Below are positions 1-5,475 of a stretch of 6,104 bases of DNA, one piece after another; positions within the stretch are counted from its first letter, which is position 1, and the number at the start of each line of letters is the position of its first letter. Under the pieces are notes generated by a model. That model had not been told where the DNA came from. It was given only the letters and a program-made list of their open reading frames with translations, and did no database searches. Position numbers and translations under genes: made by a program. Source of the DNA: JAABYT01 sp041581935 (GTDB lineage: Bacteria > Pseudomonadota > Gammaproteobacteria > HK1); NCBI GenBank assembly GCA_041581935.1, contig JBFICP010000202.1, forward strand, positions 1 to 6,104. Direction: 5' to 3'.

Positions 1-328
1 GCCGCTCATCGAGCATGTGGTCGCGGGTGCCGTCAGCATGTTTCCGTTCTTGAGCCGGCTGCGTCTGATGCGCACCTGGGGCGGGGTCATGGACATGACC
101 ATGGACGGCAGTCCCATCATCGGCAAGCTGCCGGTAAAGGGGCTGTATATGGATGGCGGATGGTGCTACGGAGGATTCAAGGCGACGCCCGGTTCCGGAT
201 GGGTGTTCGCTCACACCATCGCCGAGGACAATCCCCATCCTCTCAACGAAGCCTTTACCCTCGAGCGTTTCAATACCGGCTACCTGCTCGACGAAAAAGG
301 CGCCGGCGCGACACCCGGTGCGCACTGA
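1..328 (+). CDS. soxB: Sarcosine oxidase beta subunit, C-terminal part (5' truncated by window edge)
   Basis: The reading frame is open from the left edge (first full codon at base 2) to a TGA at 326-328, giving the last ~108 residues of a DAO-family FAD-dependent oxidoreductase. SoxB holds the sarcosine dehydrogenation site of the heterotetrameric enzyme and, in characterised members, covalently bound FMN; the covalent-attachment histidine lies in the missing N-terminal part. Visible signatures are the TWGGVMDMTMDGSPIIGKLP stretch (bases 77-136), the flavin-site loop GWCYGGFKATPGSG near 161-202, and a PHPLNEAFTLERFNTGYLLDE tail typical of the family's C-terminus. The lysine at 179-181 aligns with the lysine that binds the substrate carboxylate in monomeric sarcosine oxidase (Lys348). 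Downstream soxD, soxA and soxG confirm the identity. Nothing suggests that the gene itself is broken. Family membership is very secure; the catalytic role of the lysine is by analogy. Confidence 0.95.
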   Translation, partial: PLIEHVVAGAVSMFPFLSRLRLMRTWGGVMDMTMDGSPIIGKLPVKGLYMDGGWCYGGFKATPGSGWVFAHTIAEDNPHPLNEAFTLERFNTGYLLDEKGAGATPGAH

Positions 329-481
329 TCTGCATGCGAACAATTGATCGTCAACGAATGGACACCGCCCCTGCGTTAGCGCGCTTGCACGCGAGTGCGG
401 CCCGGCTCGTGAGCAATCATGCTCCTGCCGTGGGTTCGTTCATGTGCGCGCGCGCATTAGCTCACTCATAGCGAGAAACCG
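329..481. other. soxB-soxD intergenic gap with small hairpins, no credible gene
   Basis: This 153-base stretch separates two genes that are usually close together or overlapping in soxBDAG operons. Open frames crossing it (starting at 153, 160 and 444) have arginine-rich, shadow-like products and no good ribosome binding site. It holds a short stem-loop at 385-400 (a 4-bp GC-type core extended by two G-U pairs, closing a GCGA tetraloop), an imperfect two-part hairpin at 403-430 (CGGC/GCCG outside GAGC/GCTC), and an alternating pyrimidine-purine run at 441-457 containing a 12-base palindrome (445-456). None has a following T-run, so none looks like a standard terminator. The likely role is transcript processing or stability between soxB and soxD, or merely a decayed spacer. 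Confidence 0.5.
385..400 (+). other. Short stem-loop with GNRA-type (GCGA) loop
   Basis: In RNA, UUGCAC at 385-390 pairs with GUGCGG at 395-400 around a GCGA loop (391-394); four pairs are Watson-Crick and two are G-U. It is small and may be chance in GC-rich DNA, but GNRA loops are unusually stable. It could contribute to mRNA folding between soxB and soxD. No T-run follows, so it is not a terminator. Confidence 0.25.
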
Positions 482-763
482 ATGCTACTCATCCCCTGTC
501 CCTGGTGCGGCGAGCGCGCACAAACAGAGTTTGCATACGGCGGCGATGCGACCGTGGAACGGCCGCCGGACCCCGCGCGGGTGTCACGCGAAGAATGGCT
601 CGACTACGTGTATCTGCGCGATAACCCCCGCGGTCCACATCTGGAGTGGTGGTATCACGCGGCCGGTTGCCGGCGCTGGTTGCAGGTGCGCCGCGACACG
701 CTCACCCACGAAGTGCTGGGCTCGGCCCCGCCGGGAGAGCGTGTGGAGGATGGCTCCGGGTGA
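482..763 (+). CDS. soxD: Sarcosine oxidase delta subunit (zinc-binding)
   Basis: This gene encodes a 93-residue protein, the usual size for SoxD, the small structural subunit that packs against SoxA in the heterotetramer and binds one Zn2+. It opens with the diagnostic MLLIPCPWCG and contains YGGDA (19-23), RDNPRGPH (46-53) and HAAGC (59-63). The four zinc ligands known from the TSOX structure are all present: Cys6, Cys9, His59 and Cys63. The ATG at 482 is chosen because the family motif starts directly on it. Only a weak purine stretch (GAGAAA, 473-478) lies very close upstream, so initiation may be inefficient or depend on the upstream transcript. The TGA at 761-763 overlaps the soxA GTG, so the two genes are probably translationally coupled. 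The identification is secure. Confidence 0.96.
   Translation: MLLIPCPWCGERAQTEFAYGGDATVERPPDPARVSREEWLDYVYLRDNPRGPHLEWWYHAAGCRRWLQVRRDTLTHEVLGSAPPGERVEDGSG
745..750 (+). promoter_or_regulatory. Ribosome binding site for soxA
   Basis: GGAGGA lies inside the soxD coding region, 9 bases before the GTG at 760. It decides the soxA start: the open frame extends upstream to an ATG at 646, but that would overlap most of soxD and add a low-complexity tail unlike any SoxA. The ATG at 750 is out of frame with soxA. Confidence 0.8.
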
Positions 764-3700
764 GCAGCCAGCCGTACAGAAAGCTCGAAGGCGGTCTCAT
801 CGATCGCGACCGGCCGCTCGCGTTTCATTTCGACGGCTGTGTCTACACCGGCTTCGCCGGCGATACGCTGGCTTCGGCGCTGCTCGCCAATGGTATCCGG
901 CTGGTAGGTCGCAGTTTCAAGTACCACCGCCGGCGCGGCATATTCGGAGCCGGTTTCGAAGAGCCGAACGCGTTGATCACGCTGCGCGAGGGCAATCGCC
1001 ACGAGCCGAATCTACGCGCCACCCAGATCGAGCTCTACGACGGCCTGACGGCGACAAGTCAGAATCGCTGGCCGTCGCTGGATTTCGATGTGGGCGGTAT
1101 CAACAATCTCTTGTCCCGGTTTTTGCCTGCGGGGTTTTACTACAAGACGTTCATGTGGCCCGGCAATGCATGGATGTTCTACGAGCGCTTTATTCGTGCC
1201 GCGGCTGGTCTCGGCAGGGCGCCGCTGCGGGGCGACCCCGACTACTATGAACGGCGCCACGCGCACTGCGACGTATTGGTGGTGGGCGCCGGCCCGAGCG
1301 GACTGAGCGCCGCCCTTACGGCGGCTCGAAGCGGCGCGCGCGTCGTTTTGGTCGACGACAATCCGGCTCTCGGGGGAAGTCTCCGCGGTCAGTCGGCGAC
1401 CATCGACGACGTGCCGTCGCTCGCATGGGTGGACGAGATCGCCGGGGTGCTCGCGGGGCTCGACAACGTGCGCGTGCTCACCCGCTCGACAGCCGTCGGG
1501 TACTACGATCAGAATCTCGTTGCGATCTGCGAGCGGGTCGCCGACCACGTGGCGAAACCGGAACCCCACCAGCCGCGCCAGCGTCTGTGGTGGGTGCGCG
1601 CGAAACGGGTGGTGCTCGCGACTGGAGCAATCGAACGTCCCATCGTTTTCGCAAACAACGACTTGCCAGGCGTCATGCTTGCTTCGGCGGTCCGTACCTA
1701 CCAGCTGCAGTATGCCGTCAAGTGTGGACGGCGCGCCGTGGTTTTCACCAATAACGACAGCGGCTACGCGTGCTTGTCGTCACTCATGGGCGGCGGAGTG
1801 CCGGTGTCGGCGGTGGTGGATTCGCGCCCGTCGGGTCCCGGAGACGCGGCTCGTGGCGTCGTCGAAGCGGCTGGTGTCGAGCTCCTGTGTGGTCATGCGG
1901 TGATAAGTGCGCGCGGCAAAAAAAGTGTGACCGGCGTCGAGGTGATGGCGCTCGCCGACGGTGGCAACCGCGTTGACGGCAATGCGCGCAGCATCGACTG
2001 CGATTTGGTGTGCGTATCCGGCGGCTGGAATCCAACCGTGCACCTGTTTTCCCAGTCCCAGGGTAAGCTCCGTTACGATCCGGATCTCACCAGCTTCTTG
2101 CCCGATCACTCCCGCCAGGCGGAAGTTTCCGCGGGCGCCGCGCGCGGGCAGTTCGCGTTGGGTGCGTGTCTGCGCGAAGGTCTGGAGGCCGGCGCGCAAG
2201 CGGCGCGCCTGGCGGGCTTCACTCCGCCTCGTGATTTACGTCCGGCGCGCGCCGAAGATGCGCCCGAGGCACCCTTGCAGGCATTATGGGTCGTGCCCTT
2301 GCCACGCGGACGTCGCGGCAAACGCTTCGTCGATCTGCAGAACGACGTGACGGCCGAGGACGTCGCGCTGGCCGATCGCGAAGGCTATCGCTCTGTCGAG
2401 CATCTGAAGCGCTACACGACTTTAGGCATGGGCACCGACCAGGGGCGAACCAGCAACGTCAACGGTCTCGCCATTCTCGCGCAGCTTCAAGGCAGCGAAA
2501 TCTCGAGCGTCGGCACGACCACATTCCGGCCGCCCTTCACACCCGTGGCCCTCGGTGCGGTCACGGCACGCGAGGTCGGCGCGGATCTCGCACCGCTGCG
2601 CCTGAGTCCACTGCACGATTGGCATGCTCGGGTCGGCGCGAACTTTGTCACCGTCGGACTTTGGCTGCGCGCCCAGTACTACGCGCGCCCCGGCGAGGGC
2701 ATGATGGATGCGATCAACCGCGAGGTGCTGGCGGTGCGCAATCACGTCGGGCTGGTCGACGTGTCAACGCTCGGAAAGATCGAAATCCAGGGACGCGATG
2801 CCGCGGAGTTTCTAGAGCGCGTGTACATCAATCGGTGGACCAACTTGAAAGTCGGACGGGTTCGTTACGGCTTCATGCTGCGTGAGGACGGTTTCGTTCT
2901 CGACGACGGCACCACCACACGCATTGGCGAGAATCGGTTTTACATGACAACCACCACGGCCCAGGCGGGTCCCGTGATGGCCCACCTCGAGTATTACGCC
3001 CAGACCGTGTGGCCGGATCTGCACGTGCATTTCACCTCGGTAACCGACCAGTGGGCCGGCATGGCCATCGCAGGTCCACGCGCGAGGGACGTGCTCGCCA
3101 TCGCTTGCGAAAACTGTGACGTTGGCGACCAGACACTGCCGTTCATGGGTTATCTCGAGTGCACAATTGCCGGGGTAACGGTACGGTTGTTCCGCATGAC
3201 GTTCTCGGGAGAGATGGCTTACGAGGTGCACACGCCGTCCGACTACGGCATCCGGGTGTGGGAAGCGCTGATGGCGGCGGGAAAGGAATTCGGCATCACA
3301 CCGTACGGCACCGAGGCGATGTCGGTGCTTCGAATCGAGAAAGGCCATGTGGTGGGCGCAGAGCTCGACGGGAGAACTATACCGGCCGACTTCGGTTTCG
3401 AGCGCATGCAGAAAAAGGACGCCGATTTCATCGGCAAACGATCGCTAGAGCGCCCGGGGCTCGCCTACGGGCCGCGCAAGCGCATCGTCGGTCTTACGTC
3501 TGAGAATGGCCGCAAGATTCCGCGCGGTGCCCAGATCGTATGGAATCCGACGGCGCCCAAGCCCGTCGCGATGCTCGGTCACGTGAGCTCCACCTGCTTC
3601 AGTCCCAATCTCGGCAACTACATCGCGCTCGCGCTTCTCGAGGATGCCGACGCCTACGAGGGCAAGCTGCTCTACGCATCGTCGCCGCTCACCAGCAGTC

Positions 3701-3765
3701 ATGTGCCGGTGCGCGTCGGGCACTCTGTGTTCATCGACCCTGAAGGATTGCGTCCCCGTGGCTGA
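760..3765 (+). CDS. soxA: Sarcosine oxidase alpha subunit
   Basis: This gene encodes a ~1001-residue protein of normal SoxA length. The alpha subunit carries NAD+, shares the noncovalent/covalent flavin system with SoxB, and transfers the methyl carbon of sarcosine to tetrahydrofolate. Domains in order: an N-terminal ferredoxin-like fold (about 1-100; FDGCVYTGFAGDTLASALLANG) lacking the cysteines for an iron-sulfur cluster, as is normal here; a Rossmann domain with GAGPSG at 176-181 and acidic Asp199/Asp200 at the end of the second strand, suited to NAD ribose; an ATGAIERP motif at 287-294; the SoxA-type SGGWNP stretch; the linker GMGTDQGRTSN; and, from about residue 615, a GcvT-like folate-binding domain with FSGEMAYEVH (815-824), GTEAMSVLRIEKGH, and the C-terminal barrel. 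The GTG start is supported by GGAGGA upstream and by MSSQPYRKLEGGLIDRDRPL, which matches SoxA N-termini. It overlaps the soxD stop as GTGA, and its own end overlaps soxG. No lesion is seen. Confidence 0.96.
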   Translation: MSSQPYRKLEGGLIDRDRPLAFHFDGCVYTGFAGDTLASALLANGIRLVGRSFKYHRRRGIFGAGFEEPNALITLREGNRHEPNLRATQIELYDGLTATSQNRWPSLDFDVGGINNLLSRFLPAGFYYKTFMWPGNAWMFYERFIRAAAGLGRAPLRGDPDYYERRHAHCDVLVVGAGPSGLSAALTAARSGARVVLVDDNPALGGSLRGQSATIDDVPSLAWVDEIAGVLAGLDNVRVLTRSTAVGYYDQNLVAICERVADHVAKPEPHQPRQRLWWVRAKRVVLATGAIERPIVFANNDLPGVMLASAVRTYQLQYAVKCGRRAVVFTNNDSGYACLSSLMGGGVPVSAVVDSRPSGPGDAARGVVEAAGVELLCGHAVISARGKKSVTGVEVMALADGGNRVDGNARSIDCDLVCVSGGWNPTVHLFSQSQGKLRYDPDLTSFLPDHSRQAEVSAGAARGQFALGACLREGLEAGAQAARLAGFTPPRDLRPARAEDAPEAPLQALWVVPLPRGRRGKRFVDLQNDVTAEDVALADREGYRSVEHLKRYTTLGMGTDQGRTSNVNGLAILAQLQGSEISSVGTTTFRPPFTPVALGAVTAREVGADLAPLRLSPLHDWHARVGANFVTVGLWLRAQYYARPGEGMMDAINREVLAVRNHVGLVDVSTLGKIEIQGRDAAEFLERVYINRWTNLKVGRVRYGFMLREDGFVLDDGTTTRIGENRFYMTTTTAQAGPVMAHLEYYAQTVWPDLHVHFTSVTDQWAGMAIAGPRARDVLAIACENCDVGDQTLPFMGYLECTIAGVTVRLFRMTFSGEMAYEVHTPSDYGIRVWEALMAAGKEFGITPYGTEAMSVLRIEKGHVVGAELDGRTIPADFGFERMQKKDADFIGKRSLERPGLAYGPRKRIVGLTSENGRKIPRGAQIVWNPTAPKPVAMLGHVSSTCFSPNLGNYIALALLEDADAYEGKLLYASSPLTSSHVPVRVGHSVFIDPEGLRPRG
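3742..3747 (+). promoter_or_regulatory. Ribosome binding site for soxG
   Basis: GAAGGA sits within the last codons of soxA, 10 bases before the GTG at 3758. This supports the GTG as the soxG start rather than the in-frame ATG at 3644, which would put 114 bases of unrelated sequence inside soxA. Confidence 0.65.
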
Positions 3766-4327
3766 CAAGAAACGACGCTCGGCACTCGAGCGACACTACG
3801 AGCCCGGCCGCTACGGCGCCACCGGCACCGGTGCGCCTGGCATCACGCTCTTCGAGCGCCGCGGCCTTGCCATGGCCCAGGTCAACGGCGCTCCCGAAGA
3901 AGGTGGACCACCGGTGCTCGGTTCCGTCAGCGACGGCGATGCGACGCTGCTGTGGACCGGTCCGGGGCAGTGGTTCGCGATCTCCGAGCATGCGGGCGCC
4001 GAGCGGCTCGCGGCGGATCTGGAGGAACGGCTTTCCTCGAGCGGCGCGACAGTGAGCGATCTCAGCCACGCGCGCACGGTGGTGCGGGTCAGCGGCGCCG
4101 CGTGGAGAGACCTGCTCGCCAAGGGCTGTCCGGCGGATATCGACGCGATGGTGCGGGGTGAGTGCGTCGCGAGCCTGCTCAGTCACTTCACAGTGGTGAT
4201 TCACTGCGTGTCCGACGACAGCGCCGACGTGTACGTATTTCGTAGCTTCGGCGCCAGCCTGTGGGAGTGGCTGCGAGGTAGCGCCGAGGAGTTCGGTTAC
4301 GCCGTGCAGGAGGCCAATTCCGGCTGA
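3758..4327 (+). CDS. soxG: Sarcosine oxidase gamma subunit
   Basis: This gene encodes a 189-residue protein, within the normal range of SoxG (about 185-210). SoxG is related to the folate-binding domain of GcvT and completes the alpha-beta-gamma-delta enzyme, where it is mainly structural. Recognisable segments are RSALERHYEPGRYG (7-20), GITLFERRGLAMAQVNG (28-44), the WTGPGQWFAIS block (66-76), DLSHARTVVRVSG (101-113), LLAKGCPADID (119-129) and the C-terminal DVYVFRSFGASLWEWL (157-172), which together are diagnostic. The GTG start overlaps the soxA stop by eight bases and has a GAAGGA site, so soxA and soxG are probably translationally coupled. It is the last sox gene: neither glyA nor purU, the folate/serine partners often next to sox operons, follows within the window. 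Confidence 0.93.
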   Translation: MADKKRRSALERHYEPGRYGATGTGAPGITLFERRGLAMAQVNGAPEEGGPPVLGSVSDGDATLLWTGPGQWFAISEHAGAERLAADLEERLSSSGATVSDLSHARTVVRVSGAAWRDLLAKGCPADIDAMVRGECVASLLSHFTVVIHCVSDDSADVYVFRSFGASLWEWLRGSAEEFGYAVQEANSG

Positions 4328-4351
4328 TTCGCGCCGTTCGGTGTCGGGATC

Positions 4352-4374
4352 CGCGTCGCTTCGTCCGCGACGCG
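4352..4374 (+). terminator. GC-rich hairpin after soxG (possible weak terminator or 3' stabiliser)
   Basis: An exact 8-bp stem (CGCGTCGC at 4352-4359 with GCGACGCG at 4367-4374) closes a seven-base loop, 25 bases after the soxG stop. No T-run follows, so it fits poorly as an intrinsic terminator. It could protect the sox mRNA 3' end or assist factor-dependent termination. Its position between two functional blocks supports a boundary role. Confidence 0.4.
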
Positions 4375-4404
4375 CAGCATGCCCGGCGGCACCGATGGCC
4401 TCGG

Positions 4405-4433
4405 TTGATGTGCCACTGACCCACTGGCATGAT
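4405..4433 (+). promoter_or_regulatory. Possible sigma70-type promoter for the transporter genes
   Basis: TTGATG (4405-4410) and CATGAT (4428-4433) each match four of six consensus bases and are separated by exactly 17 bases. A start near 4440 would give a leader of roughly 55-60 bases before the ATG at 4497. Such matches arise often by chance, so this is only a candidate. If real, it would let the transporter be expressed separately from soxBDAG. The spacer contains a short inverted repeat, TGCCA/TGGCA (4411-4415, 4425-4429), that could also be an operator half-site pair. Confidence 0.3.
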
Positions 4434-4485
4434 GGCGCGGGAGGGGTCGGGCCAAAGCGCGCCCCGGGCAATTAGAACGATAACC

Positions 4486-4491
4486 AGGAGG
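4486..4491 (+). promoter_or_regulatory. Strong ribosome binding site for the binding protein gene
   Basis: AGGAGG is a full Shine-Dalgarno match, five bases before the ATG at 4497. It is the best ribosome site in the window, consistent with the high copy number usual for periplasmic binding proteins. Confidence 0.85.
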
Positions 4492-4496
4492 TCGAA

Positions 4497-5333
4497 ATGT
4501 TGAAGAAACTCCTTACCGCCGTCTCCACGATCGCCGTTGCACTTGCCTTTGGGGTACAGGCAGCGTCGGCAGGTGGCAACGACCGGCTCATGAAGGTGCT
4601 GGAGCGCGGCAAGATCATCATCGGTGTCAAGGCCGACTACAAGCCGTGGGGATTCCGCGACAGCTCCGGCAAGCTCGTCGGCATGGAAATCGACATGGCC
4701 CAGGATGTGGCGGATGCTCTCGGCGTCGAACTCGAGCTGGTACCCGTCCAGTCGTCGAATCGCATGCAGTTCGTTCAGCAGGGCAAGATCGACATGATGA
4801 TTGCCACGATGTCGGACAAGGCCGATCGCCGCAAGGTCGTCGGCATCGTCGATCCGAATTACTACACGTCGGGCACCAACGTGCTGGCAAGCAAGCAAGC
4901 GGGCTTGAAGAGCTGGGAAGATCTTCGCGACAAGCCGGTGTGCGGCAAGCAGGGCGCTTTCTACAACAAGGGCGTGTCCAAGAAGTACGGCGCCAAAATC
5001 ATCGCCTTCGTCGGCAACGCCGAGGCCAAGCAGGCGTTGAAAGACGGTCGCTGCGTCGCCTGGGTGTATGACGACTCATCCATCATGGCGGATCTGGCAT
5101 CGGGCGATTGGGACGATTACGAAATGCCCCTCGCTACCGAGGACGATACCCCCTGGGGTCTCGCGGTGCCGCTGGAAGAGCGCGACAAGCTTTTCGGTCG
5201 ATTCATGGCCGGCATGACCTATGATTGGCACGCCAGCGGGCGTCTCATCGAGCTCGAGAAGAAGTGGGGCATTCAACCCACCGCGTATTTGCAGCAAATG
5301 CACGAGCGTTTCAAGCCGTACACGCCGCAGTAG
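4497..5333 (+). CDS. Polar amino acid ABC transporter, periplasmic substrate-binding protein (family 3)
   Basis: This gene encodes a 278-residue family 3 (SBP_bac_3, PBP2-type) binding protein that captures an amino acid in the periplasm for the membrane permease. Residues 1-25 form a Sec signal peptide: basic start MLKK, a hydrophobic core, and an ASA cleavage site before GGND. There is no lipobox. The family signature is GMEIDMAQDVADALG (62-76), followed by VQSSNRMQFVQQGKIDMMIATMS (84-106). That SSNR context and the spacing of Arg89, Arg111/112 and Asp192/193 resemble the glutamate/aspartate-binding GltI branch, where equivalent residues hold the ligand's carboxylate and amino groups; Lys45 sits where GltI has an arginine. 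Cys149 and Cys186 (in a GRC motif) probably form the disulfide common in Aap/Bzt/Glt-type proteins. The exact ligand is uncertain: an acidic amino acid by residue pattern, or an N-methylated amino acid by context. A strong Shine-Dalgarno supports the start. Confidence 0.92.
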   Translation: MLKKLLTAVSTIAVALAFGVQAASAGGNDRLMKVLERGKIIIGVKADYKPWGFRDSSGKLVGMEIDMAQDVADALGVELELVPVQSSNRMQFVQQGKIDMMIATMSDKADRRKVVGIVDPNYYTSGTNVLASKQAGLKSWEDLRDKPVCGKQGAFYNKGVSKKYGAKIIAFVGNAEAKQALKDGRCVAWVYDDSSIMADLASGDWDDYEMPLATEDDTPWGLAVPLEERDKLFGRFMAGMTYDWHASGRLIELEKKWGIQPTAYLQQMHERFKPYTPQ

Positions 5334-5345
5334 GCTAGCTGAATG

Positions 5346-5375
5346 CCGGGTGGCGCGGCCTGCGCCGCCCGGTTT
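5346..5375 (+). terminator. Strong hairpin after the binding protein gene (attenuator-like)
   Basis: CCGGGTGGCGC (5346-5356) pairs with GCGCCGCCCGG (5362-5372), giving an 11-bp GC-rich stem with one G-U pair and a five-base loop, directly followed by TTT. The stem begins 12 bases after the stop codon. The short T-run suggests partial termination or a block to 3' exonucleases, so that more binding protein than permease is made. This arrangement is well known in the malE-malF and hisJ-hisQ intervals. Confidence 0.55.
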
Positions 5376-5388
5376 GACTGGCTTCGCC

Positions 5389-5420
5389 CCCCTGTAGGAA
5401 CGATCTCGCTCCTACGGGGG
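5389..5420. repeat. REP-like palindrome with GTAGGAGCGA-type arms
   Basis: An 11-bp stem (5389-5399 with 5410-5420, one T-G wobble) closes a ten-base loop that can itself fold a little further. The two arms are inverted near-copies of GTAGGAGCGA (GTAGGAACGA at 5394-5403; the exact form on the reverse strand at 5406-5415). That string matches the head of the common intergenic REP elements of Pseudomonas and relatives, which begin with GTAG. Only one copy is visible here, so its repeat nature rests on resemblance to that known family. Confidence 0.45.
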
Positions 5421-5462
5421 CTTGGTTCGAGTCAATCGTTTTTTCGAGACTGATTCGCACTC

Positions 5463-5470
5463 GAGGGGGG
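5463..5470 (+). promoter_or_regulatory. Ribosome binding site for the permease
   Basis: GAGGGGGG lies five bases before the GTG at 5476. It supports that GTG over the first in-frame ATG at 5539, which has no comparable site and would remove 21 residues of the N-terminus. Confidence 0.6.
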
Positions 5471-5475
5471 CACCC

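Larger units (their letters stand above)
5334..5475. other. Structured spacer between binding protein and permease genes
   Basis: This 142-base stretch contains no credible gene. It holds two strong neighbouring hairpins (5346-5372 and 5389-5420), a six-base T-run (5439-5444) too far from either to make a standard terminator, three TCGAG motifs 17 bases apart, and the permease ribosome site. Such spacers commonly lower permease expression relative to the binding protein. Confidence 0.6.

Noticed and set aside
646..759. Upstream extension of soxA to an ATG at 646 (1039-residue product).
   Set aside because: It would overlap soxD by 118 bases, and the extra residues do not resemble SoxA. The GTG at 760 has a good ribosome site, and the protein from there matches family N-termini.
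820..930. Possible [2Fe-2S] cluster in the SoxA N-terminal domain.
   Set aside because: The ferredoxin-like fold is present but the cluster cysteines are absent, as is normal for SoxA.
444..1250. A 268-residue + strand open frame overlapping soxD and soxA.
   Set aside because: Its product is rich in Arg, Ala, Cys and His with no domain, as expected for an off-frame shadow in GC-rich coding DNA; soxD and soxA are clearly the real genes here.
4379..4408. Nine-codon open frame upstream of the binding protein gene, as a possible leader peptide.
   Set aside because: It has no ribosome binding site and no run of a regulatory amino acid, and it ends before any attenuator-like structure.
4425..4439. 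Possible sigma54 promoter (CTGGCATGATGGCGC).
   Set aside because: The GG and GC elements are not at the required ten-base separation: GC falls one base early, and the TTGC part is missing.
3731..4471. Long reverse-strand open frame (246 residues) opposite soxG.
   Set aside because: It lies antisense to a clear soxG gene, its composition is shadow-like, and no family motif or convincing start signal is visible.
4188..4898. Long reverse-strand open frame (236 residues) opposite the end of soxG and the binding protein gene.
   Set aside because: It runs across two real genes and the spacer, with an Arg/His-rich product typical of antisense reading of GC-rich coding sequence.
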